Origin: Trichococcus patagoniensis
GTDB lineage: Bacteria > Bacillota > Bacilli > Lactobacillales > Aerococcaceae
Assembly: GCF_003051085.1 (NCBI RefSeq)
Contig: NZ_QAOM01000006.1
Span: 62,001-126,000 of the forward strand
DNA: 64,000 nucleotides
Direction of reading: 5' to 3'
Shown here: positions 9,224 to 16,906 of the stretch, in pieces
Numbering within the stretch: position 1 is the first letter of the stretch
How the letters are laid out: the number at the start of each line of letters is the position of its first letter
Translations under genes and position numbers: made by a program
Notes under the pieces: model-generated
Told to the model about the DNA's origin: nothing
Databases searched by the model: none
Seen by the model: only the letters and a program-made list of their open reading frames with translations

Positions 9224-9252
9224 CTGCATAATTATACATGTAAATTATGCAG
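9224..9252 (-). promoter_or_regulatory. Palindromic operator overlapping the fic -10 box
   Basis: Ten-base perfect arms CTGCATAATT and AATTATGCAG are separated by nine bases. On the minus strand the element contains TATAAT, so a bound protein would cover the promoter. It lies 34 bp before the fic start codon. The C-terminal winged helix of Fic is a candidate ligand. Confidence 0.6.
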
Positions 9253-9362
9253 AAGAGAAGAAGAATAGGCAGAATAAAAAGTTGACTTTCCATTGAATGC
9301 AAAGATTTTTCGTATTCTTTTGCTTGAATGATGATTCCTGATTTCACTGCGCTTCTTCCAAT

Positions 9363-10442
9363 TTATGAGTTCCCTTTATTTCTCGATTTGATATACCGCT
9401 TGGCATTCTTGATGCCGCCGAAATCGGAGAACATCGTGTTGATTTTCTCTTTTTCGATCTGTTTGGCGTTCATGCCTTCGTACTTTGCTTCCTTCTTGAG
9501 CTTCAGGTAGCTCTGCAGGCGTTCCTCGGTCAGGCTGCAATCCGCGATCGCCTGTCGCACCGCACATCCAGGTTCCAGTTCATGCCGGCAATCCTTGAAT
9601 CGGCATTGTTCCGCCAACGCATCGATGTCGCTGAAGGTTTTCGCCAAGTCCACACTTTCCAGCCCGATTTCGCGCATGCCCGGCGTATCGATGATGCAGC
9701 CGCCCGTCGGAACGAGGAATAGCTCGCGGTTTGTGGTCGCGTGCCGGCCTTTGTCGTCTCTTCTGATTTCCCGCGTTTCATTCAGTTCTTCCCCAATGAT
9801 TCGGTTGATCAATGTTGACTTTCCCACACCTGATGATCCGATGAATACGACGGTCTGGCCCAGTGTGATGTATTTCAGGACGGCCGTATATCCGTCCTCA
9901 CTCAGGCTCGACGTGACCAGCACATCGACCCCGAAAGCAATCGTCTCGATTTCACGCAGCTTTTCCGGGATATCCGCGCACAGATCCGCTTTCGTCAGCA
10001 CAATCACCGGCGTTGCCCCGCTGTCCCAAGCAATCGCTAGGTAGCGTTCCAGCCTCCGCAGATTGAAATCATTGTTGAGCGACATGCAGATGAAGACAAT
10101 GTCGATGTTCGCCGCCACAACCTGGACGTCATGCGCTTTTCCGGCTGCTTTCCGGATAAAGACGCTTTTCCTTGTCAGTGTCTGGTGGATGATGGCATGG
10201 TCCTGGCTTCCCTCATTCCGGTCGATCATCACAAAGTCACCGACTGCCGGATAATCCGACATTTCGACTGCTGCATGGCGCATTTTCCCTGATATTTCGG
10301 CCAGCCTCTCCGATTCAGCAGTCGTCACCCGGTACAATTCCTTGTATTGCGCAATGACTCTTGCCGGATGCAGATCCGGATATAGGGCCGCCTCCTGCGC
10401 GAATCTGTCCGCAAACCCCAATTCACTCAATCTGTTTTGCAT
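9363..10442 (-). CDS. rsgA: Ribosome small subunit-dependent GTPase RsgA
   Basis: This 359-residue circularly permuted GTPase assists late 30S ribosome maturation. It has an OB-fold N-terminus, then the GTPase motifs in permuted order: LTKAD (G4) before FIGSSGVGKSTLINRI (P-loop) and DTPGMREIG (G3). A zinc site follows: CRFKDCRHELEPGC. The start at 10442 (MQNRLSELGF) has AGGAAGG and GGGAAAG upstream; an earlier in-frame ATG at 10493 is less well supported. It is followed by the fic promoter region and preceded by a 40-bp palindrome and a hairpin array. Confidence 0.93.
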   Translation of the reverse strand: MQNRLSELGFADRFAQEAALYPDLHPARVIAQYKELYRVTTAESERLAEISGKMRHAAVEMSDYPAVGDFVMIDRNEGSQDHAIIHQTLTRKSVFIRKAAGKAHDVQVVAANIDIVFICMSLNNDFNLRRLERYLAIAWDSGATPVIVLTKADLCADIPEKLREIETIAFGVDVLVTSSLSEDGYTAVLKYITLGQTVVFIGSSGVGKSTLINRIIGEELNETREIRRDDKGRHATTNRELFLVPTGGCIIDTPGMREIGLESVDLAKTFSDIDALAEQCRFKDCRHELEPGCAVRQAIADCSLTEERLQSYLKLKKEAKYEGMNAKQIEKEKINTMFSDFGGIKNAKRYIKSRNKGNS

Positions 10443-10516
10443 CGCTTTCCCGTCCTTCCTACCATTCCATAATCGTGCGCCCTTTTCTTTCATTTTACGG
10501 TTTTAGATGGGTAGAA

Positions 10517-10556
10517 GCAACTTGAATCCTTCCGATATCGGAAGGATTCAAGTTGC
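10517..10556. repeat. 40-bp perfect palindrome upstream of rsgA
   Basis: The two 20-bp arms (GCAACTTGAATCCTTCCGAT and its exact complement) meet without a loop. No T-run follows on the minus strand, so it is not a standard terminator for that strand. It lies 75 bp ahead of rsgA and could be a cruciform, a protein site or part of the rsgA leader. Confidence 0.8.
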
Positions 10557-10570
10557 GGTTACACGCAAAA

Positions 10571-10765
10571 AGCGAGGGACCGTCCGCCGGTGAAGGCAGG
10601 GGATTCCTCGCTCTTGATGATGAGCTTTATCGTTCTTCTCCGGCGAACGGATGCTTCGCCGGAGTTCAGGATGCATTCCGTTTGCGTTCTCCGATGAAGG
10701 TGGCTTCGCCGGAGTTCAGCCCGATTATTACCGATGTGCTCCGGTGAGCAGACCGTTCACCGGAG
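10571..10765. repeat. Tandem hairpin array, CTCCGGCGAA family
   Basis: Three hairpins with stems of the type CTCCGGCGAA/TTCGCCGGAG lie at 10638-10664, 10689-10714 and 10739-10765, a period of 50-51 bp. Stem bases vary (GGCG, GATG, GGTG). A different hairpin, AGCGAGG/CCTCGCT, precedes them at 10571-10613. The same family, inverted, is at 41552-41719. I see no gene in 10443-10916. Confidence 0.8.
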
Positions 10766-10916
10766 CTGGGGAAAATTACACCAATTACACGCACTCCTCC
10801 GCTCAGCGGGCGCAAATCACCAGCCAGTCGTGAACCTTACAACATCAAATCCCCGGCTTTGATACTGCAATGGATTACGCACTATTTCTGTGTGCAAAAG
10901 TTCAATTATTTGACGC

Positions 10917-12521
10917 TTACTTGTTTTTTTTAGTTATCCTGTCAGCGGCTAATTTACCTGTAATAATACATGTAGGTGTTCCTGCTGGATTATAGGCCCA
11001 TTGCCCTACTTGATAAATATTCGGAATAGGCGTAAGCACTGATTTGTTTACTTGCTGCATTTTATAAACAACAGGGATCGGGGCTTCAAAAGACCAACCT
11101 ACTATAGCGCCACCAGCACTCCCAACTCGTTTTTCAATACTTAAAGGTGTAAAGGAAAATTGCTTTTCCACTTTATCTTTTAACTCAGGACATAAACTTT
11201 CAGAAAGCACACTGATTACTTTATTTTCAATTTCCTCTCGGAACTCTTCATACCAGCCAGATTCTTCAACTTTATAAAACAATTCGGCCTCCATAAGCAA
11301 GCTGATTATTAAACCCGTTTTGCCTTCTGGTGCTAGGTTAGAGTCTCTTATAGCCGGGATTGCTATTTCATAAGTGTTGTATTTTAGAAAACGATCTAGC
11401 CAGGAAAGAACGTCTTCTTTATCTGTCTCTCCCCATTTTCCCAGCATTTCCTTAAGTTCACTTTTGTTGATGTTGCCTAAACCTTTTCTGGATGGTGTGT
11501 AAAACAGATGTCCATTAAAAGAGTCTTTAAAATAAGACACTGGTAAATCAACTTCCAAATAGAGCGAAAATACAGATTCACCAGGCCTGCCTTTAGCTAT
11601 CGATGCCTTTGTTGTTTCAAACTTTTCCCTTATTTTTGGGGCCAGGTTATCCAGACTAGTGATATTGTAGAATGTTTTTAGATCTGCAGCCCAAATAAGG
11701 TCTTCATAATAGTATTCGTTGTTGTTCTCATCAATAATAAACTGTTGGTCGGCACAGATTTTTTTTACAAACGTATTGGGGCGTATTTCACCTTTGAACT
11801 CCTGGATTTTCTCAACTAGTGCTTCGGCAAGCTTGCCTGTACCCCCTTTTGGATATACGTAGCTGCTGTACAAGGTGAAATAACTCAATGCAAAAAATGT
11901 TGGGGTGCCTTTAAAGAAATGTTGTGAGATGATATCTATAAGGGAAGGATCTTTAATAAGCTTTTTGAGATCCTCATCACAAGGTTTGGAAAGCCTTTCA
12001 ATTCTGCTCATTGCGAACATGAACTTCGGTAACCACGGCAAAAGTTCTTTTAAGAAATACGCTTTATCTCTCTTGATATCTTTAAATAATGGATTATCAA
12101 TACCGTATATAATATCGATCAGCTTCATTATTCTAATCATGACTTCTATGAATTTGTCGATATCCTCTACGCTGTCAGGATATAGGCTTACCAACAAATC
12201 TCTGTATTCGCCAACAGAATTTGGGCCTTCAATGCCGATGATTTTATCCTCAACGCCTAGGGAAACTTTGCTTGAGACAACCTCAATATTAAGATTCAAA
12301 TCTTTTAGCATAGCTAAAACGACTCCTAAAATTGCTCTGGCTCCAGCATCAAAAACAAAGCCATCCATTTCAAATGAATTTACCAATCCACCAAATTCGG
12401 CATTTTTTTCAATAAGTAAAATTTTCTTGCCTGCTTGAGAAAGAAACACCGCAGATGTAAGCCCAGCAAGTCCTCCCCCTACAATTATGGCATCATATCT
12501 TTTTTGTTCCGCATTTTCCAT
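10917..12521 (-). CDS. FAD-dependent oxidoreductase of the phytoene desaturase / retinol saturase superfamily
   Basis: This 534-residue flavoprotein opens with a dinucleotide-binding fold (DAIIVGGGLAGLTSAVFLSQ) and EKNAEFGGLVNSF, as in CrtI/CrtN and retinol saturase-type enzymes. The C-terminal FAD segment is IYQVGQWAYNPAGTPTCIITG. Family members desaturate, isomerise or saturate isoprenoid chains; the substrate here is unknown. The start ATG lies inside the preceding SDR gene (29-bp overlap), so translation is probably coupled. It is the last gene of an operon with an NTF2-like gene and an SDR gene. The DNA is visibly AT-richer than its flanks, which suggests horizontal transfer. No phytoene synthase is nearby, so a carotenoid role is not supported here. 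Confidence 0.85.
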   Translation of the reverse strand: MENAEQKRYDAIIVGGGLAGLTSAVFLSQAGKKILLIEKNAEFGGLVNSFEMDGFVFDAGARAILGVVLAMLKDLNLNIEVVSSKVSLGVEDKIIGIEGPNSVGEYRDLLVSLYPDSVEDIDKFIEVMIRIMKLIDIIYGIDNPLFKDIKRDKAYFLKELLPWLPKFMFAMSRIERLSKPCDEDLKKLIKDPSLIDIISQHFFKGTPTFFALSYFTLYSSYVYPKGGTGKLAEALVEKIQEFKGEIRPNTFVKKICADQQFIIDENNNEYYYEDLIWAADLKTFYNITSLDNLAPKIREKFETTKASIAKGRPGESVFSLYLEVDLPVSYFKDSFNGHLFYTPSRKGLGNINKSELKEMLGKWGETDKEDVLSWLDRFLKYNTYEIAIPAIRDSNLAPEGKTGLIISLLMEAELFYKVEESGWYEEFREEIENKVISVLSESLCPELKDKVEKQFSFTPLSIEKRVGSAGGAIVGWSFEAPIPVVYKMQQVNKSVLTPIPNIYQVGQWAYNPAGTPTCIITGKLAADRITKKNK

Positions 12522-13485
12522 CCAAATTCCCCATTTTCAAACTTATTTCCCACAGAACTCTTGCATTTTCAACATCTAGCGCTGGTGGAGCTGGTTCTTC
12601 AAGAGTTGTAAGATTGAAAAATTCACCACTAACTGTTTCCAGATTTTCAGAAACCCCTAAATAGTATATAGCTTCTGCTGCAACCGAAACAGGGTTCAAC
12701 GTTTTGTCTAATAAATTCTTCTTGAACCACTTGTATAAAGGACCATTATCCTTTCCTGTAGCTGTTTTTACAGCTCCAGGATGCATTGCATTGATGGTTA
12801 CACCCGAGCCTCGGAAATACTCATCAAATTTTATCATCGCTAAGAGTTCAGCGAGTTTGGCTGTACCGTAGCTTTTCAAACCGGAATAACGTCTTTTTGA
12901 CCAATCCAAATCATCAAAACGCATCCCCCAAGCCGCAAAGCGGTGCCCTTCTGAATTTACCAATATAATGCGACATTTCCCCTGGGATTTTAGTTTATCT
13001 TTTAGGATGTCGTTCATGATAAAAGACGAGAGGTAATTGACCATAAAGACTTTCTCGATTCCATTTGAAGTGATTTGTCGTTTTGTAAGATAAATGCCAG
13101 CATTATGAATAATGATATCAATTGGTTTCTCAATTTCCAGCAAATCATGAGCAGCTTTATGTGTATCATCCAAGCTGCTGAAATCAGCCAAAATATACTC
13201 ACAATTTACTTTATACGCACGCTCAATTTCATGCTTCAAAGCTTCTGAGCGCTCTTTGTTTCTGTTGATACAAATCAAATCAGCACCTTTTGAGGCAAAC
13301 TTTTTAGCAGTGGCATAGCCAATTCCAGAAGTAGCACCCGTTATGACAACCAACTTACCCTTGCAATCATCCAAACAAATCAGTGGGCTTTTAGAGTTGT
13401 TTTTTATCATTGCCAGCACATTGGACAAACGATATTCTTTAAAATATTTCCCGAATTTTATCCCATTATTCTTCATATTTTTCAC
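12493..13485 (-). CDS. Short-chain dehydrogenase/reductase
   Basis: This 330-residue SDR has the cofactor motif TGATSGIGYATAKKF (near residue 50), NAG in IIHNAGIYL, the catalytic serine region ILVNSEGHRF, and YGTAK as the Tyr-x3-Lys active site. It resembles the retinol-dehydrogenase or WW-domain-oxidoreductase-like branch. An N-terminal extension of about 45 residues precedes the Rossmann fold and may contact membrane or partner. It overlaps the upstream gene by 4 bp (ATGA) and the downstream flavoprotein by 29 bp, a tightly coupled unit. A joint pathway in which the SDR and flavoprotein act on one lipophilic substrate is inference. Confidence 0.88.
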   Translation of the reverse strand: MKNMKNNGIKFGKYFKEYRLSNVLAMIKNNSKSPLICLDDCKGKLVVITGATSGIGYATAKKFASKGADLICINRNKERSEALKHEIERAYKVNCEYILADFSSLDDTHKAAHDLLEIEKPIDIIIHNAGIYLTKRQITSNGIEKVFMVNYLSSFIMNDILKDKLKSQGKCRIILVNSEGHRFAAWGMRFDDLDWSKRRYSGLKSYGTAKLAELLAMIKFDEYFRGSGVTINAMHPGAVKTATGKDNGPLYKWFKKNLLDKTLNPVSVAAEAIYYLGVSENLETVSGEFFNLTTLEEPAPPALDVENARVLWEISLKMGNLDGKCGTKKI

Positions 13486-13946
13486 CCAAATTTTTTCTTC
13501 ATGAATTTTCTGTACTTTTTACCGAATGACGGAATGTTATCAAATATATCTCCCCACAGATCATAATAATCTCGTTGCTCAATAATTTTACCATGCTCAT
13601 TTATGGTTAATCTTGAAAGCCCGTATAATATGGAACTAGGATACTTCTTATAGCTGATTGTCATCTCCCATTCGAAAAATATATCATTCCCCTGTTGTAC
13701 AGCTTTAACTAATTTCATATTTAAATCTTTTGAGCGTTCTGTCAGTCTATCAGTCATTTCCTTGAATTCAACAATACCTCTGATTTCCTGTATTGTATCT
13801 CTAAAGTAAATATTGTCGTCATAATAAGGTAAGATGTGTGACCAATCAGGCTTTCCATCGGTATTATAGGTTTTTGCCCAAAGCTCTTTTACAAGTTCCA
13901 GTGTGAGTTTGTGCTCGCTCTCCATTTTAAATTCTTCCATATACAT
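13482..13946 (-). CDS. NTF2/SnoaL-like protein
   Basis: This protein of about 150 residues resembles the nuclear transport factor 2 / SnoaL fold: an N-terminal helix with LVKELWAKTYNTDGKPDW, then alternating strands with NIYFRDTIQEIRG and ISYKKYPSSILYG. The fold holds a hydrophobic pocket and is used by isomerases, cyclases and binding proteins. The start is uncertain: ATG 13946 or 13940, or ATG 13925 with GGAAGA eight bases ahead. It is the first gene of the operon with the SDR and FAD enzymes and shares their low GC. A role in binding or isomerising the same substrate is a guess. Confidence 0.7.
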   Translation of the reverse strand: MYMEEFKMESEHKLTLELVKELWAKTYNTDGKPDWSHILPYYDDNIYFRDTIQEIRGIVEFKEMTDRLTERSKDLNMKLVKAVQQGNDIFFEWEMTISYKKYPSSILYGLSRLTINEHGKIIEQRDYYDLWGDIFDNIPSFGKKYRKFMKKKFG

Positions 13947-14050
13947 CGTCTCTTTCAGAATATTTTGAATTCACCTATTTACTATTATTTTAGCATATTG
14001 TTGCCAACATCCCTAGTGACGAAGTTCACCTGACTTTGATAGTCTGCAAA

Positions 14051-14091
14051 ATAAAAACAAACAAAGACTGCCCCAAGGACAGTCTTTGTTT
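14051..14091 (-). terminator. Terminator of pflB
   Basis: Arms AAACAAAGACTG and CAGTCTTTGTTT enclose a 9-base loop and are followed on the minus strand by GTTTTTAT. It lies 10 bp after the pflB stop. Confidence 0.8.
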
Positions 14092-14101
14092 CTTATTCTA
14101 A

Positions 14102-16372
14102 TTAGAATGAACCGTGAATAACGCGTTCCAGCAAGTCTGCAATTTGTGATTTCGTTGCTTTTGCTAATTCCAACGCATAACCGGATACACGAATGGTAGC
14201 TTGTGGATAATTCTCTGGATTTCTCAACATTTCTTCTAGTCCTTCTTTAGAAAATACGTTTACGTTTAGGTGATGTCCACCCTCTTTTCCAAAGTATCCG
14301 TCCAATAGCATCGTTAAGTTCTCTATTTGAACATCACTTTCTTTTCCTAATGCTTTAGGATGAACTGCCCATGTATAGGAAGAGCCATCTTTAACGTCTT
14401 CAAAATCAATCGTACTAACTGATTTCAATGCTGCCAGAGCACCTTTGTAAGGACTGCTATAACTTGGGTTAGCTCCTGGAGACAGTGGAGTGAACGCCTC
14501 TCTGTAGCCTTTGTACTTCTCATCTTGTCCACTGAATAGAGCACCTGTTGCTTTTCCGTAAACGATATTTGAAGTAATTGTCAAAATAGAAGTTGTAATT
14601 TCAGAATTACGGTAAGTAGGTTGAGCCTTCAACTTGCCAACAAATTTCTTGATCAGCATGTCAGCAATTTCGTCTGCTGCTTTTTCGTTATTACCGAATG
14701 TTGGGAACTGCTCCCCTTCAACGACATAGTCGATCGGGAATCCCTCTTCGTCACGAACCACACGGACCTTAGCATATTTAACAGCACTCATTGAGTCAGT
14801 TGCCAATCCGATACCAGCAATACCTGTAGCCATCATTCTGTGAAGTTTGGTATCCAGCAAACCAAATTGAACAGCTTCGTATGCATATTTATCGTGCATG
14901 TAGTGGATGATATTCAATGCTCTTACATAAGTTGTTGCTACCCAATCCATAACAACATCGATTTTTTCCATCAAAGTGTCATAGTCCAAGTATTCAGCTG
15001 TGATGGGTTCTAGGCCATCGATAACTTTACTTCTATTTTTTTCATCGTAACCACCTGTAACGGCATAAGTTAAGATTTTAGGAAGGGAAGCTCTTGCACC
15101 GAAGAATTGGATAGAACTACCCGTATCTCCTGCTGTCGGGCTTACGCAGCAAGCGATTGAAACGTCATTACTTCCATAATAGTGACGCATAACATCGTCA
15201 TTTTCATATTGGATAGCACTTGTATCAATACTTACTTTTGCACAGAAATCCTTGAATCCTTTAGGAAGTTTTTCATTCCACATTAAAGTCATGTTAGGTT
15301 CTGGTGCATTACCCATATTATAGAGTGTCTGCAAGAATCTGAATGTATTTTTTGTTACCAATGAATTGTTATCATCAAGCATACCTGCAAATGTCAATGT
15401 TGCCCATGTTGGGTCTCCGGCAAACAAAGCTTCGTATTCTGGTGTTCTTAGTTGACGAACGATACGAACTTTCATTACCAAGTGGTCGATCAATTCTTGC
15501 GCTTCTTTTTCAGTCAAAGTACCTTCTTGAATATCACGCTCGATATAAATATCCAGGAATTCTGCAATACGTCCTAAACCTTGAGCAGCACCATTGTCTT
15601 CTTTGACCATAGCCAAGAATCCTAAGTAAACCCATTGTACTGCTTCTTGTGCATTTGCTGCTGGTCTACTGATATCAAAGCCATAAATTTTACCTAATTC
15701 AATCAATTTGCCTAATGCACGATATTGCATTGAAACTTCTTCACGTAAACGAATGTCTTCTTCAGTATACGTTTTTGCTTGCAATGCGTTCCAATCGTTT
15801 AGTTTTTGTTTCTTCAAATAATCAACACCATACAATGCGATACGTCTGAAATCAGGAATGATTCGTCCGCGACCGTAAGCATCCGGTAATCCCGTAACGA
15901 TCTTATTGCGTCTAGCCATACGAATGTCGTCATCGTAAGCATCAAAGACACCTTGGTTATGTGTTTTACGGTGTTCTGTGTAAAATTCATCCAATTCAGG
16001 ATCAAGTTCATAACCATAAGATTTTAATGCTGTTTCTGCCATACGGATACCACCATAAACGTTCAAGCCACGTTTCAATGGTTTTTCTGTCTGTAAACCA
16101 ACGATTTTTTCTAAATCTTTATTGATATAACCAGCCGGATGAGAAGTTAACGTGCTGACAACAGAAGTATCTGCATCCAAAACCCCACCATTAGCGATTT
16201 CTTGCTTTTTGAGTTCTACAATCACTTGCCACAATTCATTTGTCGCTTCCGTAGGGCCTTCCAGGAAACTTTTATCCCCAACATATTCTGTATAGTTATT
16301 TTTGATGAATTCTTGAACATTAATACCTTCTTGCCATTGAGAACCTTTAAAACCACGCCACGAATTATTCAT
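14102..16372 (-). CDS. pflB: Pyruvate formate-lyase (formate C-acetyltransferase)
   Basis: This 756-residue glycyl-radical enzyme converts pyruvate and CoA to acetyl-CoA and formate under anaerobic conditions. The two adjacent catalytic cysteines are in SIACCVSPTAG. The glycyl-radical site is RVSGYA near the C-terminus. The length matches the family. The ATG at 16372 follows GGAGGA at eight bases. The gene is monocistronic here, between a terminator and a promoter region with repeated TGTTATA sites. The activating enzyme gene is not in the window. It fits mixed-acid fermentation in a facultative anaerobe. Confidence 0.97.
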   Translation of the reverse strand: MNNSWRGFKGSQWQEGINVQEFIKNNYTEYVGDKSFLEGPTEATNELWQVIVELKKQEIANGGVLDADTSVVSTLTSHPAGYINKDLEKIVGLQTEKPLKRGLNVYGGIRMAETALKSYGYELDPELDEFYTEHRKTHNQGVFDAYDDDIRMARRNKIVTGLPDAYGRGRIIPDFRRIALYGVDYLKKQKLNDWNALQAKTYTEEDIRLREEVSMQYRALGKLIELGKIYGFDISRPAANAQEAVQWVYLGFLAMVKEDNGAAQGLGRIAEFLDIYIERDIQEGTLTEKEAQELIDHLVMKVRIVRQLRTPEYEALFAGDPTWATLTFAGMLDDNNSLVTKNTFRFLQTLYNMGNAPEPNMTLMWNEKLPKGFKDFCAKVSIDTSAIQYENDDVMRHYYGSNDVSIACCVSPTAGDTGSSIQFFGARASLPKILTYAVTGGYDEKNRSKVIDGLEPITAEYLDYDTLMEKIDVVMDWVATTYVRALNIIHYMHDKYAYEAVQFGLLDTKLHRMMATGIAGIGLATDSMSAVKYAKVRVVRDEEGFPIDYVVEGEQFPTFGNNEKAADEIADMLIKKFVGKLKAQPTYRNSEITTSILTITSNIVYGKATGALFSGQDEKYKGYREAFTPLSPGANPSYSSPYKGALAALKSVSTIDFEDVKDGSSYTWAVHPKALGKESDVQIENLTMLLDGYFGKEGGHHLNVNVFSKEGLEEMLRNPENYPQATIRVSGYALELAKATKSQIADLLERVIHGSF

Positions 16373-16415
16373 AAACTAATTCCTCCGCATCTTAGTAGTT
16401 TGTTTTTATATTCAC

Positions 16416-16542
16416 ATTATACACCATCATGAATGATTTTATAACAGATATGCTCAAATATCTTAAAAAAGACAAAAACGCCGTAACAAAGGGATATATC
16501 TGTTATATAATCAGCAACTAATCTGTATTAATTGTTATATAA
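16416..16542 (-). promoter_or_regulatory. pflB promoter region with inverted and direct repeats
   Basis: A -10 box TATAAT lies at 16421-16416 on the minus strand; the -35 is weak. Upstream, TATAACAGATAT (16440-16451) and ATATCTGTTATA (16496-16507) form a 12-bp perfect inverted repeat. TGTTATATAA recurs at 16501-16510 and 16533-16542, 32 bp apart, about three helical turns. These are candidate activator or repressor sites. They do not match the FNR or Rex consensus I know. Confidence 0.45.
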
Positions 16543-16845
16543 CTGATGGCGTTCTCACGTGATTCACGCTTATTTTGTTAGTATTCCCATGATACACACG
16601 AGAACAAATGCACATTTCCGGTAAAAACCAAGGTACTCTATCCACTTGCAATTCATAGACCAAACCTTTTCTTAAACAAAGGGGTGTGGTCAGTGCGCTG
16701 CCTATGATGCTCACATCTTTTTCTGTCGCTTTGGTTTGGCGGATTGCATCACAGACGCCGGTTGTGACAAATGTTATGGCCATCTTTCAGGATCTTCCAC
16801 AAATCCATCCAAAGAAATGGTCAGGTCCAAAATAACTTTTCCCAC
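16535..16845 (-). pseudogene. Remnant of a RibD-C / dihydrofolate reductase-family gene
   Basis: From GTG 16845, with AGGAG seven bases ahead, the reading is (M)GKVILDLTISLDGFVEDPE, a typical N-terminus of this family, ending in a stop within a few codons. In another frame from 16783 the sequence TFVTTGVCDAIRQTKA, then DVSIIGSALTTPLCLRKGLV and YELQVDRVPWFL, matches the family's C-terminal part. Roughly the middle 100 residues are missing, so the gene has suffered an internal deletion and frame change. It lies next to a second fic gene. Confidence 0.7.
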
Positions 16846-16906
16846 GTTCATTCTCCTGTCTGGATGCGGTTTGTCGGCTTTTGATACGACTCTTTGTCTT
16901 TAACAA

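Noticed and set aside
10571-10765. CRISPR array (repeat about 28, spacer about 22)
   Set aside because: The repeats differ in sequence between units, the hairpins are longer than the CRISPR palindromes I know, copies are only three, and no cas gene is present. The same holds for the arrays at 25.3 and 41.5-42.0 kb.
10553-10833. Plus-strand open frames of 60-64 codons
   Set aside because: They are produced by the hairpin repeats and have no ribosome site or family features.
10917-12521. Carotenoid biosynthesis (CrtN-like) assignment
   Set aside because: Only a superfamily match; no phytoene or dehydrosqualene synthase is present and the partners are an SDR and an NTF2-like protein.
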